NCBI RefSeq assembly: GCF_019469425.1
Contig: NZ_CP048272.1
Span: 186,001-250,000, forward strand
Length of the DNA stretch: 64,000 nucleotides
Reading direction: 5' to 3'
DNA from: Bifidobacterium asteroides
Lineage (GTDB): Bacteria > Actinomycetota > Actinomycetes > Actinomycetales > Bifidobacteriaceae
Shown piece after piece: positions 20,353 to 30,536 of this stretch (position 1 is its first letter; every line of letters begins with the position of its first letter). A program made the translations under genes and the position numbers. The notes under the pieces were generated by a model, which saw only the letters and a program-made list of their open reading frames with translations, ran no database searches and was not told where the DNA came from.

Positions 20353-21161
20353 ATGATTTCGATGGTTGGTCGGTCGGTTCGTAGGTGGTGGGGGTTGTTT
20401 GTGTTGCCTACGTTGTTGGCGTTTGTGGTTGGTTTTGTGGTGCCGTTTGTGATGGGTGTGTATTTGAGTTTTTGCCGGTTCACGACGGTGGTGGATGCCC
20501 GGTTTGTGGGGTTGGGCAATTATACGGTGGCGTTCACGGTGGTGACGACGCTGGTGGTCAATGTGTGTGGTTTCGCGGTGGCGTATATGCTGACCAAGGC
20601 GATCCGTGGGGCGAATGTGTTCCGTTCGGTGTTCTTCATGCCGAATCTGATCGGTGGGATCATCCTGGGGTATATCTGGCTGTTGTTGTTGAACGGGGTG
20701 CTGCAGCATTGGGGCAGGTCGATCACGTATTCGGGGTGTATGGCTTCTGGGGGATGGTGCTGTTGTATTGCTGGCAGCAGATCGGCTATATGATGATCAT
20801 TTACATTGCCGGCCTTCAGGCGCTTCCTGGGGATGTGGTGGAGGCTGCTTCGGTTGACGGGGCCAGCGGCCGTCAGATCCTGTTCCGGATCACGCTGCCG
20901 TTGATGATGCCTTCGATCACGGTGTGCACGTTTCTGACGATGACCAACGGGTTCAAGATGTTCGATCAGAATCTGGCGTTGACCAATGGGGCGCCGTCGA
21001 ACACGTCTGAGCTGCTGGCGCTGAACATTTACCGGACGTTCTACGGGCGCACGGGCTTCGAGGGCGTGGGCCAGGCGAAGGCGGTGGTGTTCTTCGTGAT
21101 CGTGGCGGTGATCGCGGTGGTGCAGAACAGGCTGACGACCAGCAGGGAGGTTTCGGCATGA
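20353..21161 (+). pseudogene. MalF-type permease, broken copy (deletion plus frameshift)
   Basis: Copy of the permease at 12205-13059. An in-frame loss of 15 codons (the AAALSDGEFWHAMGY segment) removes part of the first periplasmic loop and next helix. A one-base contraction of GGGGG to GGGG near 20733 then shifts the frame, so translation from 20353 ends at about 20793 after roughly 146 residues. The remainder, including the EAA loop, is intact in another frame up to 21161. GGAGG at 20343-20347 is still in place. A sequencing error in the G run could explain the frameshift but not the deletion. Confidence 0.9.
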
Positions 21162-21994
21162 GCGGCAAGGTGAGGCATTCGGGCCTGTGGACCCTGTTCT
21201 TTGCTCTGGTGTCCTTGTTGTGGGTGTTCCCGATCGCGCTGGTGGTCGTGAACTCGTTCAAGAACAAGGCGTATATCTCGCGCAACGCGTTCTCGCTTCC
21301 TGCGGGCAGGACGTTCGTGGGCCTGGAGAACTACCGCAGGGGGGTGGAGCGGACCAATCTGCTGGCCAGCTTCGGCTGGACGGTGGTGGTGACCGTGGGC
21401 TCGGTCCTGCTGATCCTGGTGTGCACGTCCATGTGCGCCTGGTGGATCGTCAGGGTCAACACGCGGGTGGCCAGGTTCCTGTACCTGTTGTTCCTGTTCA
21501 ATATGATCGTGCCTTTCCAGATGGTCATGTTCACCCTGTCGAAGATGGCTGACTCGCTGGGCCTGAACACGCCGTGGGGGCTGTGCGTGGTGTATCTGGG
21601 GTTCGGCGCCGGCCTGGCGGTGTTCATTTTCACGGGCGTGGTCAAGGGCATCCCCCAGGAGCTGGAGGAGTCGGCCATGATCGACGGGGCCGGCATCCCG
21701 CGCACCTTCTTCGGGATCGTGGTGCCGATCATGCGTCCCTCGATCGTGTCGGTGGCGATCCTGGAGGCCATGTGGATCTGGAACGACTTCCTGCTGCCCT
21801 ACCTGACCCTGGACATGCGCCGGTTCAAGACGATGAGCATCGCCATCCAATATTTGAAGGGCGGGTACGGCTCGGTGGACATGGGCGCGATGATGGGCTG
21901 CCTGGTCCTGGCCATCATCCCCATCGTCGTCTTCTACCTGATCTGCCAGAAATACATCATCAAAGGCGTCCTCGCCGGCGCCGTCAAAGGATAA
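21158..21994 (+). CDS. ABC sugar transporter permease (MalG type), copy B
   Basis: Predicted 278-residue protein identical to the product of 13056-13892, in DNA as well as protein wherever I compared. The open reading frame is intact. Its partner permease immediately upstream is broken, so if expressed it would have to pair with the intact MalF-type protein from 12205. Expression may also suffer because the start codon was translationally coupled to the broken gene. A terminator follows within 40 bases. Confidence 0.92.
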   Translation: MSGKVRHSGLWTLFFALVSLLWVFPIALVVVNSFKNKAYISRNAFSLPAGRTFVGLENYRRGVERTNLLASFGWTVVVTVGSVLLILVCTSMCAWWIVRVNTRVARFLYLLFLFNMIVPFQMVMFTLSKMADSLGLNTPWGLCVVYLGFGAGLAVFIFTGVVKGIPQELEESAMIDGAGIPRTFFGIVVPIMRPSIVSVAILEAMWIWNDFLLPYLTLDMRRFKTMSIAIQYLKGGYGSVDMGAMMGCLVLAIIPIVVFYLICQKYIIKGVLAGAVKG

Positions 21995-22024
21995 ACAACG
22001 CTCTGGCAGATGCCCAGACATTTA

Positions 22025-22068
22025 AAAAGAGCCTCGCGGCAATCCTCATATTGCTGCGGGGCCCTTTT
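22025..22068. terminator. Rho-independent terminator, probably bidirectional
   Basis: A 19-base stem (22025-22043 with 22050-22068, mostly Watson-Crick with some G-T pairs) starts with AAAA and ends with TTTT, so it can serve both the permease gene and the convergent GH13 gene. Confidence 0.8.
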
Positions 22069-22095
22069 ATCAATTGGGCTCAGCTCCTCTGTCCG

Positions 22096-23868
22096 TTATT
22101 CCTGCACTGCGCGAACCACCCAGGCGGTTGTGTCTTGGGGAAGCAAGCCATCCTCGGTGAGGCTGCCCGATGCAAGTACGATTCGTCCTTGCGGAAGTGG
22201 AGTCGGCGCCTGCGAAAAATTGGTCAGACAGGTCAGCTCGGCAGGCTTGGAATCGACAATCGCCTGGCGTGTGTATGAAATCCGGCCGTCTGTGGCAGAT
22301 AGGGCCGTGACTTTTGCGCTGTCTGCGGTGGTCAGCAGTGTGGCCCGTAGATTCAGGGCTTTCCGATAGAGGGAGAGCATCGAGGTCTCGTCGCTTTCCT
22401 CTTTATCGACTGCAAAGTCTCTGAACCAGAGCGGCTGCGGAAGATGGGGATCGCTGGCTGGCTCTCCGTCTTCGGCATGAGAGGGGGAGAACCCGAAGGA
22501 GGCCCCTTCTCCAAAAGTTGGATTCCACTTCGCGGGGGCAGGGATGTCTCCGGCGACCCACGGCAGGGGGACCCGGCACCCATCACGGCCTTTTTCGGTA
22601 TATTTGCCGCGGGTTCGGTATGCTGTCGGATCCTCCAGACGGTTCCAGGGAATATCGGGAACCTCGAACAGGCCAAGCTCCTCACCCTGATAGATGTATA
22701 CGGAGCCGGGCAGGGCGACTTCCAGGGCGAACCCTGCGCGTGCCCTGCGCGTGCCCTTGGCGCGGTCCTCGAAGTAGGTTTGCCCATCTCGAAGAAGCCA
22801 GTCCTTGTCAAGCTGATGATAAGTGGAGCTGCCCACCTGAGGCAGGGCGTATCTGGTGGCCTGTCTAACTACATCGTGGTTGCTCATCACCCATGTTGTG
22901 GTCGATCCCGAATCCTCGGCAGATTGCAGGCCTTCGGCGATTGCGGTGTACAGGGCCTGGCAGTCCCAATTGGCCTTGGCGAACTCGAAGTTGAAGACCT
23001 GCCCAAGTTCGTTCTCGGATGCGTACAGATGCTGGTGCTCAGGCACGACCCAAGCTTCTCCGACTGCAAAGCGATGAGGTTCAAATTCGTTGAAGACCTT
23101 TCGCCATTCCTTATAGATGTCATGCACCTCGGGCCTGTCCCATAGCGGATGCTCATAGTTGTGATAATTGGACTGTTCTTGAACGGGCCACTTATCCAAC
23201 TCGGATATGGGGCGGCTGTCCAGATCCTTGGCCAGACCGTGGGCCACATCGATGCGGAAGCCGTCCGTGCCATGATTGGACCAGAAACGGAATATATCCT
23301 TAAAGGCTTCGTGAACATCCTTGTTCTTCCAGTTCAAATCAGGCTGCTCTTTGGCAAATATGTGCAAGTACCATTCGCCATCGTCAACCTGTTCCCAGGC
23401 CGGCCCTCCGAACAAGGACATCCAGCCGTTTGGCGGCAGTTCGCCGTTCGAGCCCCTGCCCCGGCGGAAGATGTATCTGTTGCGTTCGGGGGAGCCCGGA
23501 GCTGCCCGCAGGGCATCCTGGAACCATTCGTGCTTGTTTGACGTGTGGTTGGGAACAATGTCCACGATGACCTTGAGTCCCATTTTATGGGCTGTTTCGG
23601 CCATTTCGTCGAAATCAGCCATGCTGCCCAGGCGTGGGTCGACGTTGCAGTAGTCCATGACATCATAACCGCCGTCGGCCAAGTCCGATGGGTAGAAGGG
23701 CGACAGCCATATGGCGTCTATGCCCAGGTCTCGAAGATATTCCATTTTTTCGGTCACGCCTCGGATGTCGCCGATGCCGTCCCCATTGACATCCTTGAAA
23801 CTGCGCGGATATATTTGATATACAACTGCCTGCTTCCACCAATCATCGTTCACGTTGTTGTTGGTCAT
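22096..23868 (-). CDS. GH13 alpha-glucosidase (oligo-1,6-glucosidase-like)
   Basis: Predicted 590-residue cytoplasmic enzyme that releases glucose from alpha-glucosides. GH13 conserved regions are intact: DIVPNHTS (region I), GFRIDVAHGL with nucleophile D207, VGEAWVV with acid/base E271, and SNHDVV with D332 (numbering from the chosen start). The N-terminal WWKQAVVYQIYPRSFKDVNGDGIGD is classic for the GH13 alpha-glucosidase subgroups. The ATG at 23868 lies eight bases from GGAGG; one at 23874 is too close. A LacI operator lies 48 bases upstream. Substrate candidates are isomaltose, sucrose or trehalulose. Confidence 0.93.
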   Translation of the reverse strand: MTNNNVNDDWWKQAVVYQIYPRSFKDVNGDGIGDIRGVTEKMEYLRDLGIDAIWLSPFYPSDLADGGYDVMDYCNVDPRLGSMADFDEMAETAHKMGLKVIVDIVPNHTSNKHEWFQDALRAAPGSPERNRYIFRRGRGSNGELPPNGWMSLFGGPAWEQVDDGEWYLHIFAKEQPDLNWKNKDVHEAFKDIFRFWSNHGTDGFRIDVAHGLAKDLDSRPISELDKWPVQEQSNYHNYEHPLWDRPEVHDIYKEWRKVFNEFEPHRFAVGEAWVVPEHQHLYASENELGQVFNFEFAKANWDCQALYTAIAEGLQSAEDSGSTTTWVMSNHDVVRQATRYALPQVGSSTYHQLDKDWLLRDGQTYFEDRAKGTRRARAGFALEVALPGSVYIYQGEELGLFEVPDIPWNRLEDPTAYRTRGKYTEKGRDGCRVPLPWVAGDIPAPAKWNPTFGEGASFGFSPSHAEDGEPASDPHLPQPLWFRDFAVDKEESDETSMLSLYRKALNLRATLLTTADSAKVTALSATDGRISYTRQAIVDSKPAELTCLTNFSQAPTPLPQGRIVLASGSLTEDGLLPQDTTAWVVRAVQE

Positions 23869-23915
23869 GCACATATCCTCCCTGAAACAGGCCGTCTTAT
23901 TGGTCAGCTTTTATA

Positions 23916-23929
23916 TGACAACGATAGCA
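23916..23929 (-). promoter_or_regulatory. LacI-type operator upstream of the GH13 gene
   Basis: TGACAACGATAGCA fits TGNNANCGNTNNCA at every fixed position and lies about 50 bp before the GH13 start. A TATAAA-like element follows it on the minus strand. Likely target of one of the local LacI proteins. Confidence 0.6.
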
Positions 23930-24102
23930 AAACCATTGGTCATCAGCTTTCGGGGTTTGATTAGCATTCGATGGAGCTTACCTCAGAATTAGGTTGATTC
24001 AGGGCGAGCTTTGGAGATGTATGATTGCACACGTTTTCATCACTGTCAAATTCGTCCAGGCCAGCAATTTAGACGCAACGGGAATAATATTTGCCAGAAG
24101 AA

Positions 24103-24123
24103 GTTGAGTGATGTAGGCTCAAG
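24103..24123 (+). promoter_or_regulatory. HAIR element (HspR operator) of the dnaK operon
   Basis: GTTGAGT-N7-GCTCAAG matches the HspR-associated inverted repeat CTTGAGT-N7-ACTCAAG except at the outermost and one inner base. It lies about 140 bp upstream of dnaK. HspR is encoded by the last gene of the operon (28067-28597), giving the classic autoregulated loop. Confidence 0.85.
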
Positions 24124-24264
24124 TTTCGGAGTGGTCATGATGGCTGCTTGTCCGGGTCGACGGAAGCCGGCCATCGGGACCACGAACGAAGCGCGAGCGG
24201 AGGACGTGAACGATGAGGTGCAGGGTCAGGCCCTACGCCTCAATTACATCAGGAGGTAATGAGT

Positions 24265-26163
<1,899 letters not shown>

Positions 26164-26164
26164 C

Positions 26165-26863
26165 ATGTCGGCCTTAGATAAGGATGATGCCGGGCCGCTG
26201 AGGGGCGACCCGGCCGCCGCCGGCGAACCGGGCGGAAACGAGGCCAAGTCCTCTGACGCCGCCTCGGCGCCCGACCAAGAAGCGGCTCACGGACGTCACG
26301 CCGACAAGAGCGCAGCAGACGAGAGCCAGGCGGCCGGCCAGACCTCGCCGGACTCCGCCAAGGACGGGCCGTCAGCAGATGCTCAGGCCGATGACAAGAC
26401 GGATGCTGACAAGGGATCGGGTGGGCTGACTCCTCTGGGCCAGGCCAAGAAGGAGGCTGCCGATTATCTGGAGGCCCTTCAGCGCGAGCGGGCCGAGTTC
26501 GTCAACTTCCGCAACCGCGCCAAGAAGGAGCAGGACATCTTCCGCCAGCACGGCATCGTGGATGTGCTGACCGCCCTTCTCCCGGCCCTTGACGACATCG
26601 ACCGGATCAAGGAGCATGGGCAGATGGACGACTCCTTCCAAGCCGTGGCCAAGAAGATCGACAAGACCTTCGAGAAGTTCGGCGTTGAGAAGTTCGGTGA
26701 AAAAGGCGAAGACTTCGATCCCACCAAGCATGAGGCCATCCTGCACAAGCCGGATCCCGAGGCCAAGAAAGAGACTGTTGACACGGTTGTCGAGGCAGGC
26801 TACCGGATCGGCGACCGGGTGATCCGGGCAGCCAGGGTGGTGGTGACCTCGCCCGGGCAGTAG
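26165..26863 (+). CDS. grpE: Nucleotide exchange factor GrpE
   Basis: Predicted 232-residue co-chaperone that releases ADP from DnaK. The first 90 or so residues are low-complexity, rich in Ala, Asp and Ser. The conserved part begins at YLEALQRERAEFVNFRNRAKKEQ (long coiled coil), followed by the beta-domain PTKHEAILHKPDPEAKKETVDTVVEAGYRIGDRVIRAARVVV. It starts one base after the dnaK stop codon, so it is translationally coupled. A very strong hairpin separates it from dnaJ. Confidence 0.96.
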   Translation: MSALDKDDAGPLRGDPAAAGEPGGNEAKSSDAASAPDQEAAHGRHADKSAADESQAAGQTSPDSAKDGPSADAQADDKTDADKGSGGLTPLGQAKKEAADYLEALQRERAEFVNFRNRAKKEQDIFRQHGIVDVLTALLPALDDIDRIKEHGQMDDSFQAVAKKIDKTFEKFGVEKFGEKGEDFDPTKHEAILHKPDPEAKKETVDTVVEAGYRIGDRVIRAARVVVTSPGQ

Positions 26864-26904
26864 CAGGGACGGTAATTGCGGACCTTCCGCAGGCTGAATC
26901 GACG

Positions 26905-26959
26905 CCTTCGCATGCGGCGGCTGGGTGGGCATGGTCCCGCCCGCCGCCGCATGCGAAGG
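26905..26959. repeat. Very strong 24-bp hairpin between grpE and dnaJ
   Basis: CCTTCGCATGCGGCGGC (26905-26921) pairs perfectly with 26943-26959. After one bulged T, GGGTGGG (26923-26929) pairs with CCCGCCC (26936-26942), with one G-T pair, around a 6-base loop. No T tract follows, so it is more likely an mRNA-processing or stability element, or a partial attenuator, than a plain terminator. Confidence 0.8.
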
Positions 26960-27009
26960 GGCGGATTCCAATTCAATATATTCGTAGCTTATGAGGAAAG
27001 GAGACATGG

Positions 27010-28014
27010 ATGGCTGAGAATGAATGGCTGAGCAAGGACTATTACAAGGTCCTTGGTGTCTCCAAGGACGCCAGCGAAGCGGAGATCACCAAGGCCTACC
27101 GCAAGCTTGCCCGCAAATACCATCCCGATCTCAATAAGACCAAAGAGGCCGAGGAGAAGTTCAAGGACATCTCCGAGGCCTACGACGTGCTCAGCAACAA
27201 GGAGCAGCGCCAGAAGTACGATGCCATTCGCCAGTTTGGCATGGGTGGAGCCCGGTTCGCCGGAGGCTCCGGCCAGGGTGGCTTCAACACTGATGCATTC
27301 TCGGACATCTTCGGTTCCATGTTCGGTGGGGCCGGGGCGCCGAATGGCACCCGGATACGCTTCGGCAATGGTTCGGGACAGCCGGACTTCGCTGACATCT
27401 TCTCCTCCTTCGGAGGAGGCGCCGGCGGTGGCGGCCGGACCACCTACCGGGAGAGCAGGCCCAGACCCGTCAAGGGCGAGGATCGCAACTCACGCATTGG
27501 CTTGTCTTTCCGTCAGGCGGTCAAGGGGGCAACGGTCTCCCTGAGCGTGGGTGGCAAGCGCTTCAAGACGCATATTCCCGCCGGGGTGCGCAACGGCCAG
27601 CGGATCAGGCTGGCCGGCAAGGGTCGGCCCGGCAGGGACGGAGGCGCAAATGGCGATCTCTACCTGCAGATCAGCGTCCAGCCCAGCCAGAGGTTCACTA
27701 TGAAGGACAGGGATCTGGTCATGGCCCTGCCAGTGACCGTCTCTGAGGCTGCCCTGGGGGCCAAGGTCCAGGCCCGGGACATCGACGACCAGGTCGTCAC
27801 GTTCAAGATCCCGGCTGGCTCCTCCAGCGGGGATGAGATTCGCATCGCTGGCAAGGGAGTTCAGGACCGGCGCGGCAAGGGCGACTTGGTGGGCCGGCTT
27901 GAGATTCGCATGCCCGGTCGGTTGAGCTTGGCCCAGAAGAAGGCCATGCGTGACTTTGCCAAATCCAGTGGCGACTTTGACGAGCAGATTGCTGGGGAGC
28001 GCATGAAGATATGA
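27010..28014 (+). CDS. dnaJ: Zinc-finger-less DnaJ co-chaperone
   Basis: Predicted 334-residue Hsp40. The J domain covers residues 8-73 with HPD in [10 protein letters not shown] Gly/Phe-rich stretch follows (about 75-155, [11 protein letters not shown] and [11 protein letters not shown]). The C-terminal beta-sandwich substrate domains complete it ([22 protein letters not shown]). The protein has no cysteine, so the four CxxCxGxG repeats of type I DnaJ are absent: it is a CbpA-like type II J protein. AAAGGAG at 26996-27002 supports the ATG at 27010. It lies in the chaperone operon. Confidence 0.96.
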   Translation: MAENEWLSKDYYKVLGVSKDASEAEITKAYRKLARKYHPDLNKTKEAEEKFKDISEAYDVLSNKEQRQKYDAIRQFGMGGARFAGGSGQGGFNTDAFSDIFGSMFGGAGAPNGTRIRFGNGSGQPDFADIFSSFGGGAGGGGRTTYRESRPRPVKGEDRNSRIGLSFRQAVKGATVSLSVGGKRFKTHIPAGVRNGQRIRLAGKGRPGRDGGANGDLYLQISVQPSQRFTMKDRDLVMALPVTVSEAALGAKVQARDIDDQVVTFKIPAGSSSGDEIRIAGKGVQDRRGKGDLVGRLEIRMPGRLSLAQKKAMRDFAKSSGDFDEQIAGERMKI

Positions 28015-28066
28015 CGATCCGGATGCCGGATCGAGGCGGAACGACCAGCGGAGAGGAGCGATGATC

Positions 28067-28597
28067 ATGGTCAGGGTGGATCCAGAGACCAGGCGGATCT
28101 ATCTGGCCTGCGCTCGCGGCCTGGTGGCCGGGCGCATCAGCCTGGATGCTGCCGACGATGTCGGCTTGGACATTGAGCTGCCGGTCTTCAGCGTCGGCCA
28201 GGTCGGACAGTTGGCTAACATCCATCCGCAGACCCTGCGCCAATATGATCGGCTGGGTCTGATCGTGCCGGAACGGACCGAGGGGGGTGCGCGCCGATAC
28301 TCCCTGCGGGATCTGGACCGGTTGGGCCAGGCCCAGCATTTGAGCCAGGACGAGTCCATCAACCTGGCCGGTGTGACCAGGATCCTTGCCCTGGCCGAAG
28401 AGAATCGCCAGCTGAGGCGCCAGCTGAGGCGCTTGCGCCAGTCACAGGGGTCCAGCATGTTCGCCGCCGCTGCCGATGGCCGGGTTGTCGAAGTCAGGCG
28501 GTCCAGCAGGGCCCGGCTCTGGCGGCAGGATACGACGCATGACGAGGCTGATCCGACTGATTCCAAATCGCTGATCGTCTGGAGCGTACGCTCCTGA
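28067..28597 (+). CDS. hspR: Heat-shock repressor HspR (MerR family)
   Basis: Predicted 176-residue autorepressor. The MerR-type winged helix covers about residues 42-110, with VGQLANIHPQTLRQYDRLGLIVPERTEGGARRYS. A coiled-coil stretch rich in Arg, Leu and Gln follows. HspR represses its own operon with DnaK as co-repressor by binding HAIR elements, one of which lies at 24103-24123. The ATG at 28067 has better spacing from AGGAG (28054-28058) than the ATG at 28061. The C-terminal tail is longer than in mycobacterial HspR. Confidence 0.95.
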   Translation: MVRVDPETRRIYLACARGLVAGRISLDAADDVGLDIELPVFSVGQVGQLANIHPQTLRQYDRLGLIVPERTEGGARRYSLRDLDRLGQAQHLSQDESINLAGVTRILALAEENRQLRRQLRRLRQSQGSSMFAAAADGRVVEVRRSSRARLWRQDTTHDEADPTDSKSLIVWSVRS

Positions 28598-28783
28598 GGC
28601 AGGTGAGGGGCCTGTGCTATGTTGTACGGGTTGGCCGCTCGCCCGAGCGTTGCGGCCGATCGTCGCCTGAATGCTTTGAGTACGGGGAAACCGCTTGCGC
28701 GAAATTCGTCATTCTCTGCTTTGCACGCGGCCTGCGAACTGTCGACCGACAGTACCGTTTCTTCCCTGTTGTGAAAGGTCACT

Positions 28784-30493
28784 GTGACTGATTCATCCAT
28801 GTCCGATTCCGATTCGTCCAATTCCGATCATTCTGCCGTAGAACCTATGACTTTTGGCCAGCTGGGGGTGCCTGAGCCCTTGGTTCGCGTCCTGCGCAAG
28901 GACGGCAAGACCAGTGCCTTCCCCATTCAACGGGACACCCTGCCTGATGCTCTGGCTGGCCGCGACATTCTGGGACGGGGCCGGACCGGTTCCGGCAAGA
29001 CCCTGGCCTTCAGCATTCCTCTGGTGGCTCGACTGGCTGCCGGCGAGGGAGGACGTGCCCGTCATGGCCGCGGAGGTGGTGCTAGTCCAGGCAGTCTGCC
29101 CCACCCGCGCGGTCTTGTCTTGGCTCCTACCCGCGAACTGGCTAATCAGATCGATGAGGTTCTCAATCCGCTGGCTCAGGCCTACGGCATGCGGACCTGC
29201 ACCGTTTACGGCGGGGTAGGCCAGGGCCGTCAGGTCGATGCCCTTCGGCGCGGGGCCAAGATTGTGGTGGCCTGCCCGGGTCGCCTGGAGGACTTGCTTC
29301 GCCAGCACAAGCTCAGCCTGGAGGATGTGGAGATCGCCGTGCTGGACGAGGCCGACGAGATGGCCGACATGGGCTTCTTGCCCGCTGTGGAGCGGATTCT
29401 GGCCCAGGTTCGTCCGGGCGGTCAACGCATGCTCTTCTCGGCCACCTTGGATCACGGTGTGGATGCCGTGGTCAAGCGTTTCCTCAAGGATCCTAAGATT
29501 CACGAGGTGGATTCCGCCACCCAGCATGTGGATCTGATGACCCACCACATCTTCGAGACCACACAGGCCGCTAAGCACGACCTGGTCCGCACGCTGGCTG
29601 CGGGGCAGGGCAAGAGGATCCTGTTCACCAGGACCAAGTTCCAAGCCAAGAAGTTGGCCAAGAACCTGATCGATAACGGCATTCCGGCTGCCCAGCTGCA
29701 TGGAAACCTCTCTCAAAACCAGCGCGATCGCAACCTCAAGGCCTTCTCGGAAGGTCTGGTCCGGGTCATGGTGGCCACCGATGTGGCGGCCAGAGGTATG
29801 GATGTCAGCGGGGTTGACTTGGTGGTCCAGGTGGATCCTCCGGCCGACTGCAAGTCTTTCCTCCACCGTTCCGGCCGCACGGCAAGGGCCGGCCACTCTG
29901 GCGATGTGGTGACGGTCGTCCTGCCCAATCAGCGGCGAGATACCCGGCGAATGCTGCGTATGGCCCACATAGACGCTAAGCCGGTCGGGGTCACGGCCAA
30001 CTCCCAGGAGGTGGGTGACCTTGTGGGACCTCACGCCCCCCTGGTTGAGGGCTGGTCCTTGGAGGCCGCCATGGCCCAGAGCCGAGGATCACAGGACGGT
30101 AAGAAGGCCGGTTCCCGTGGTCGTCGGTCCGGCGGGCCCGCCCGTAGGAGACAGAAGTACGATCGGTTCGGCAGGCGGCCGAAGGGCTCTGGCCGGGACC
30201 GTGACGGCGATGGGAGGAATCCCCGTCTCAAGCGGGCCGAAGGGCTTGACGAGGATCGCCCATTCGACAGGCGTAGACGGCACGGCCATGCCGACTCCAA
30301 CCATGCCGTCCACGCCGGTGGCCACCGAGGCAGGGGCAATCGGGGCCGTGCGGCCGGGGCTCGTGGGCGAGATCGCCGCGATGGCGGTCGTTTCGACGAC
30401 GGCGGTCGGGACTACCGCAACGGCGGTCACAGACACAGGGGAGGCAGACGGAGGCGGGACGACAATCCCTTCCGCCAGGCCAAGTCCCACTGA
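28784..30493 (+). CDS. DEAD-box ATP-dependent RNA helicase
   Basis: Predicted 569-residue helicase. Q motif region MTFGQLGVPEPLVRVLRKDG, motif I GRTGSGKT, Ia PTRELANQ, Ib GGVGQGRQ, II VLDEADEM, III SAT, and VI HRSGRTARAG are all present. The tail from about residue 430 is very basic and rich in Arg and Gly (repeated RGRDRRDGGR), typical of RNA-binding tails of RhlE/CsdA-like proteins. The GTG start at 28784 follows AAAGG at 28775-28779. It is likely involved in ribosome assembly or cold-stress RNA unwinding. Preceded by about 190 bp without other genes. Confidence 0.95.
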   Translation: MTDSSMSDSDSSNSDHSAVEPMTFGQLGVPEPLVRVLRKDGKTSAFPIQRDTLPDALAGRDILGRGRTGSGKTLAFSIPLVARLAAGEGGRARHGRGGGASPGSLPHPRGLVLAPTRELANQIDEVLNPLAQAYGMRTCTVYGGVGQGRQVDALRRGAKIVVACPGRLEDLLRQHKLSLEDVEIAVLDEADEMADMGFLPAVERILAQVRPGGQRMLFSATLDHGVDAVVKRFLKDPKIHEVDSATQHVDLMTHHIFETTQAAKHDLVRTLAAGQGKRILFTRTKFQAKKLAKNLIDNGIPAAQLHGNLSQNQRDRNLKAFSEGLVRVMVATDVAARGMDVSGVDLVVQVDPPADCKSFLHRSGRTARAGHSGDVVTVVLPNQRRDTRRMLRMAHIDAKPVGVTANSQEVGDLVGPHAPLVEGWSLEAAMAQSRGSQDGKKAGSRGRRSGGPARRRQKYDRFGRRPKGSGRDRDGDGRNPRLKRAEGLDEDRPFDRRRRHGHADSNHAVHAGGHRGRGNRGRAAGARGRDRRDGGRFDDGGRDYRNGGHRHRGGRRRRDDNPFRQAKSH

Positions 30494-30536
30494 CCGCTGC
30501 CGCCGATCAGTTGGCGGGGCTGTCAGACCGCATGGG

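Larger units (their letters stand above)
20351..21996 (+). repeat. Long direct repeat, copy B (permease pair)
   Basis: Second copy of the block at 12203-13894. Relative to copy A it lacks 45 bp after about 20523 (joined at a TAT shared by both ends) and one G in the G run at about 20733-20736. All other stretches I compared, including the whole second permease gene, are identical. Confidence 0.95.

Noticed and set aside
22096-22400. Frame on the plus strand extending from the permease into the GH13 region
   Set aside because: It is antisense to a complete GH13 gene and follows the terminator.
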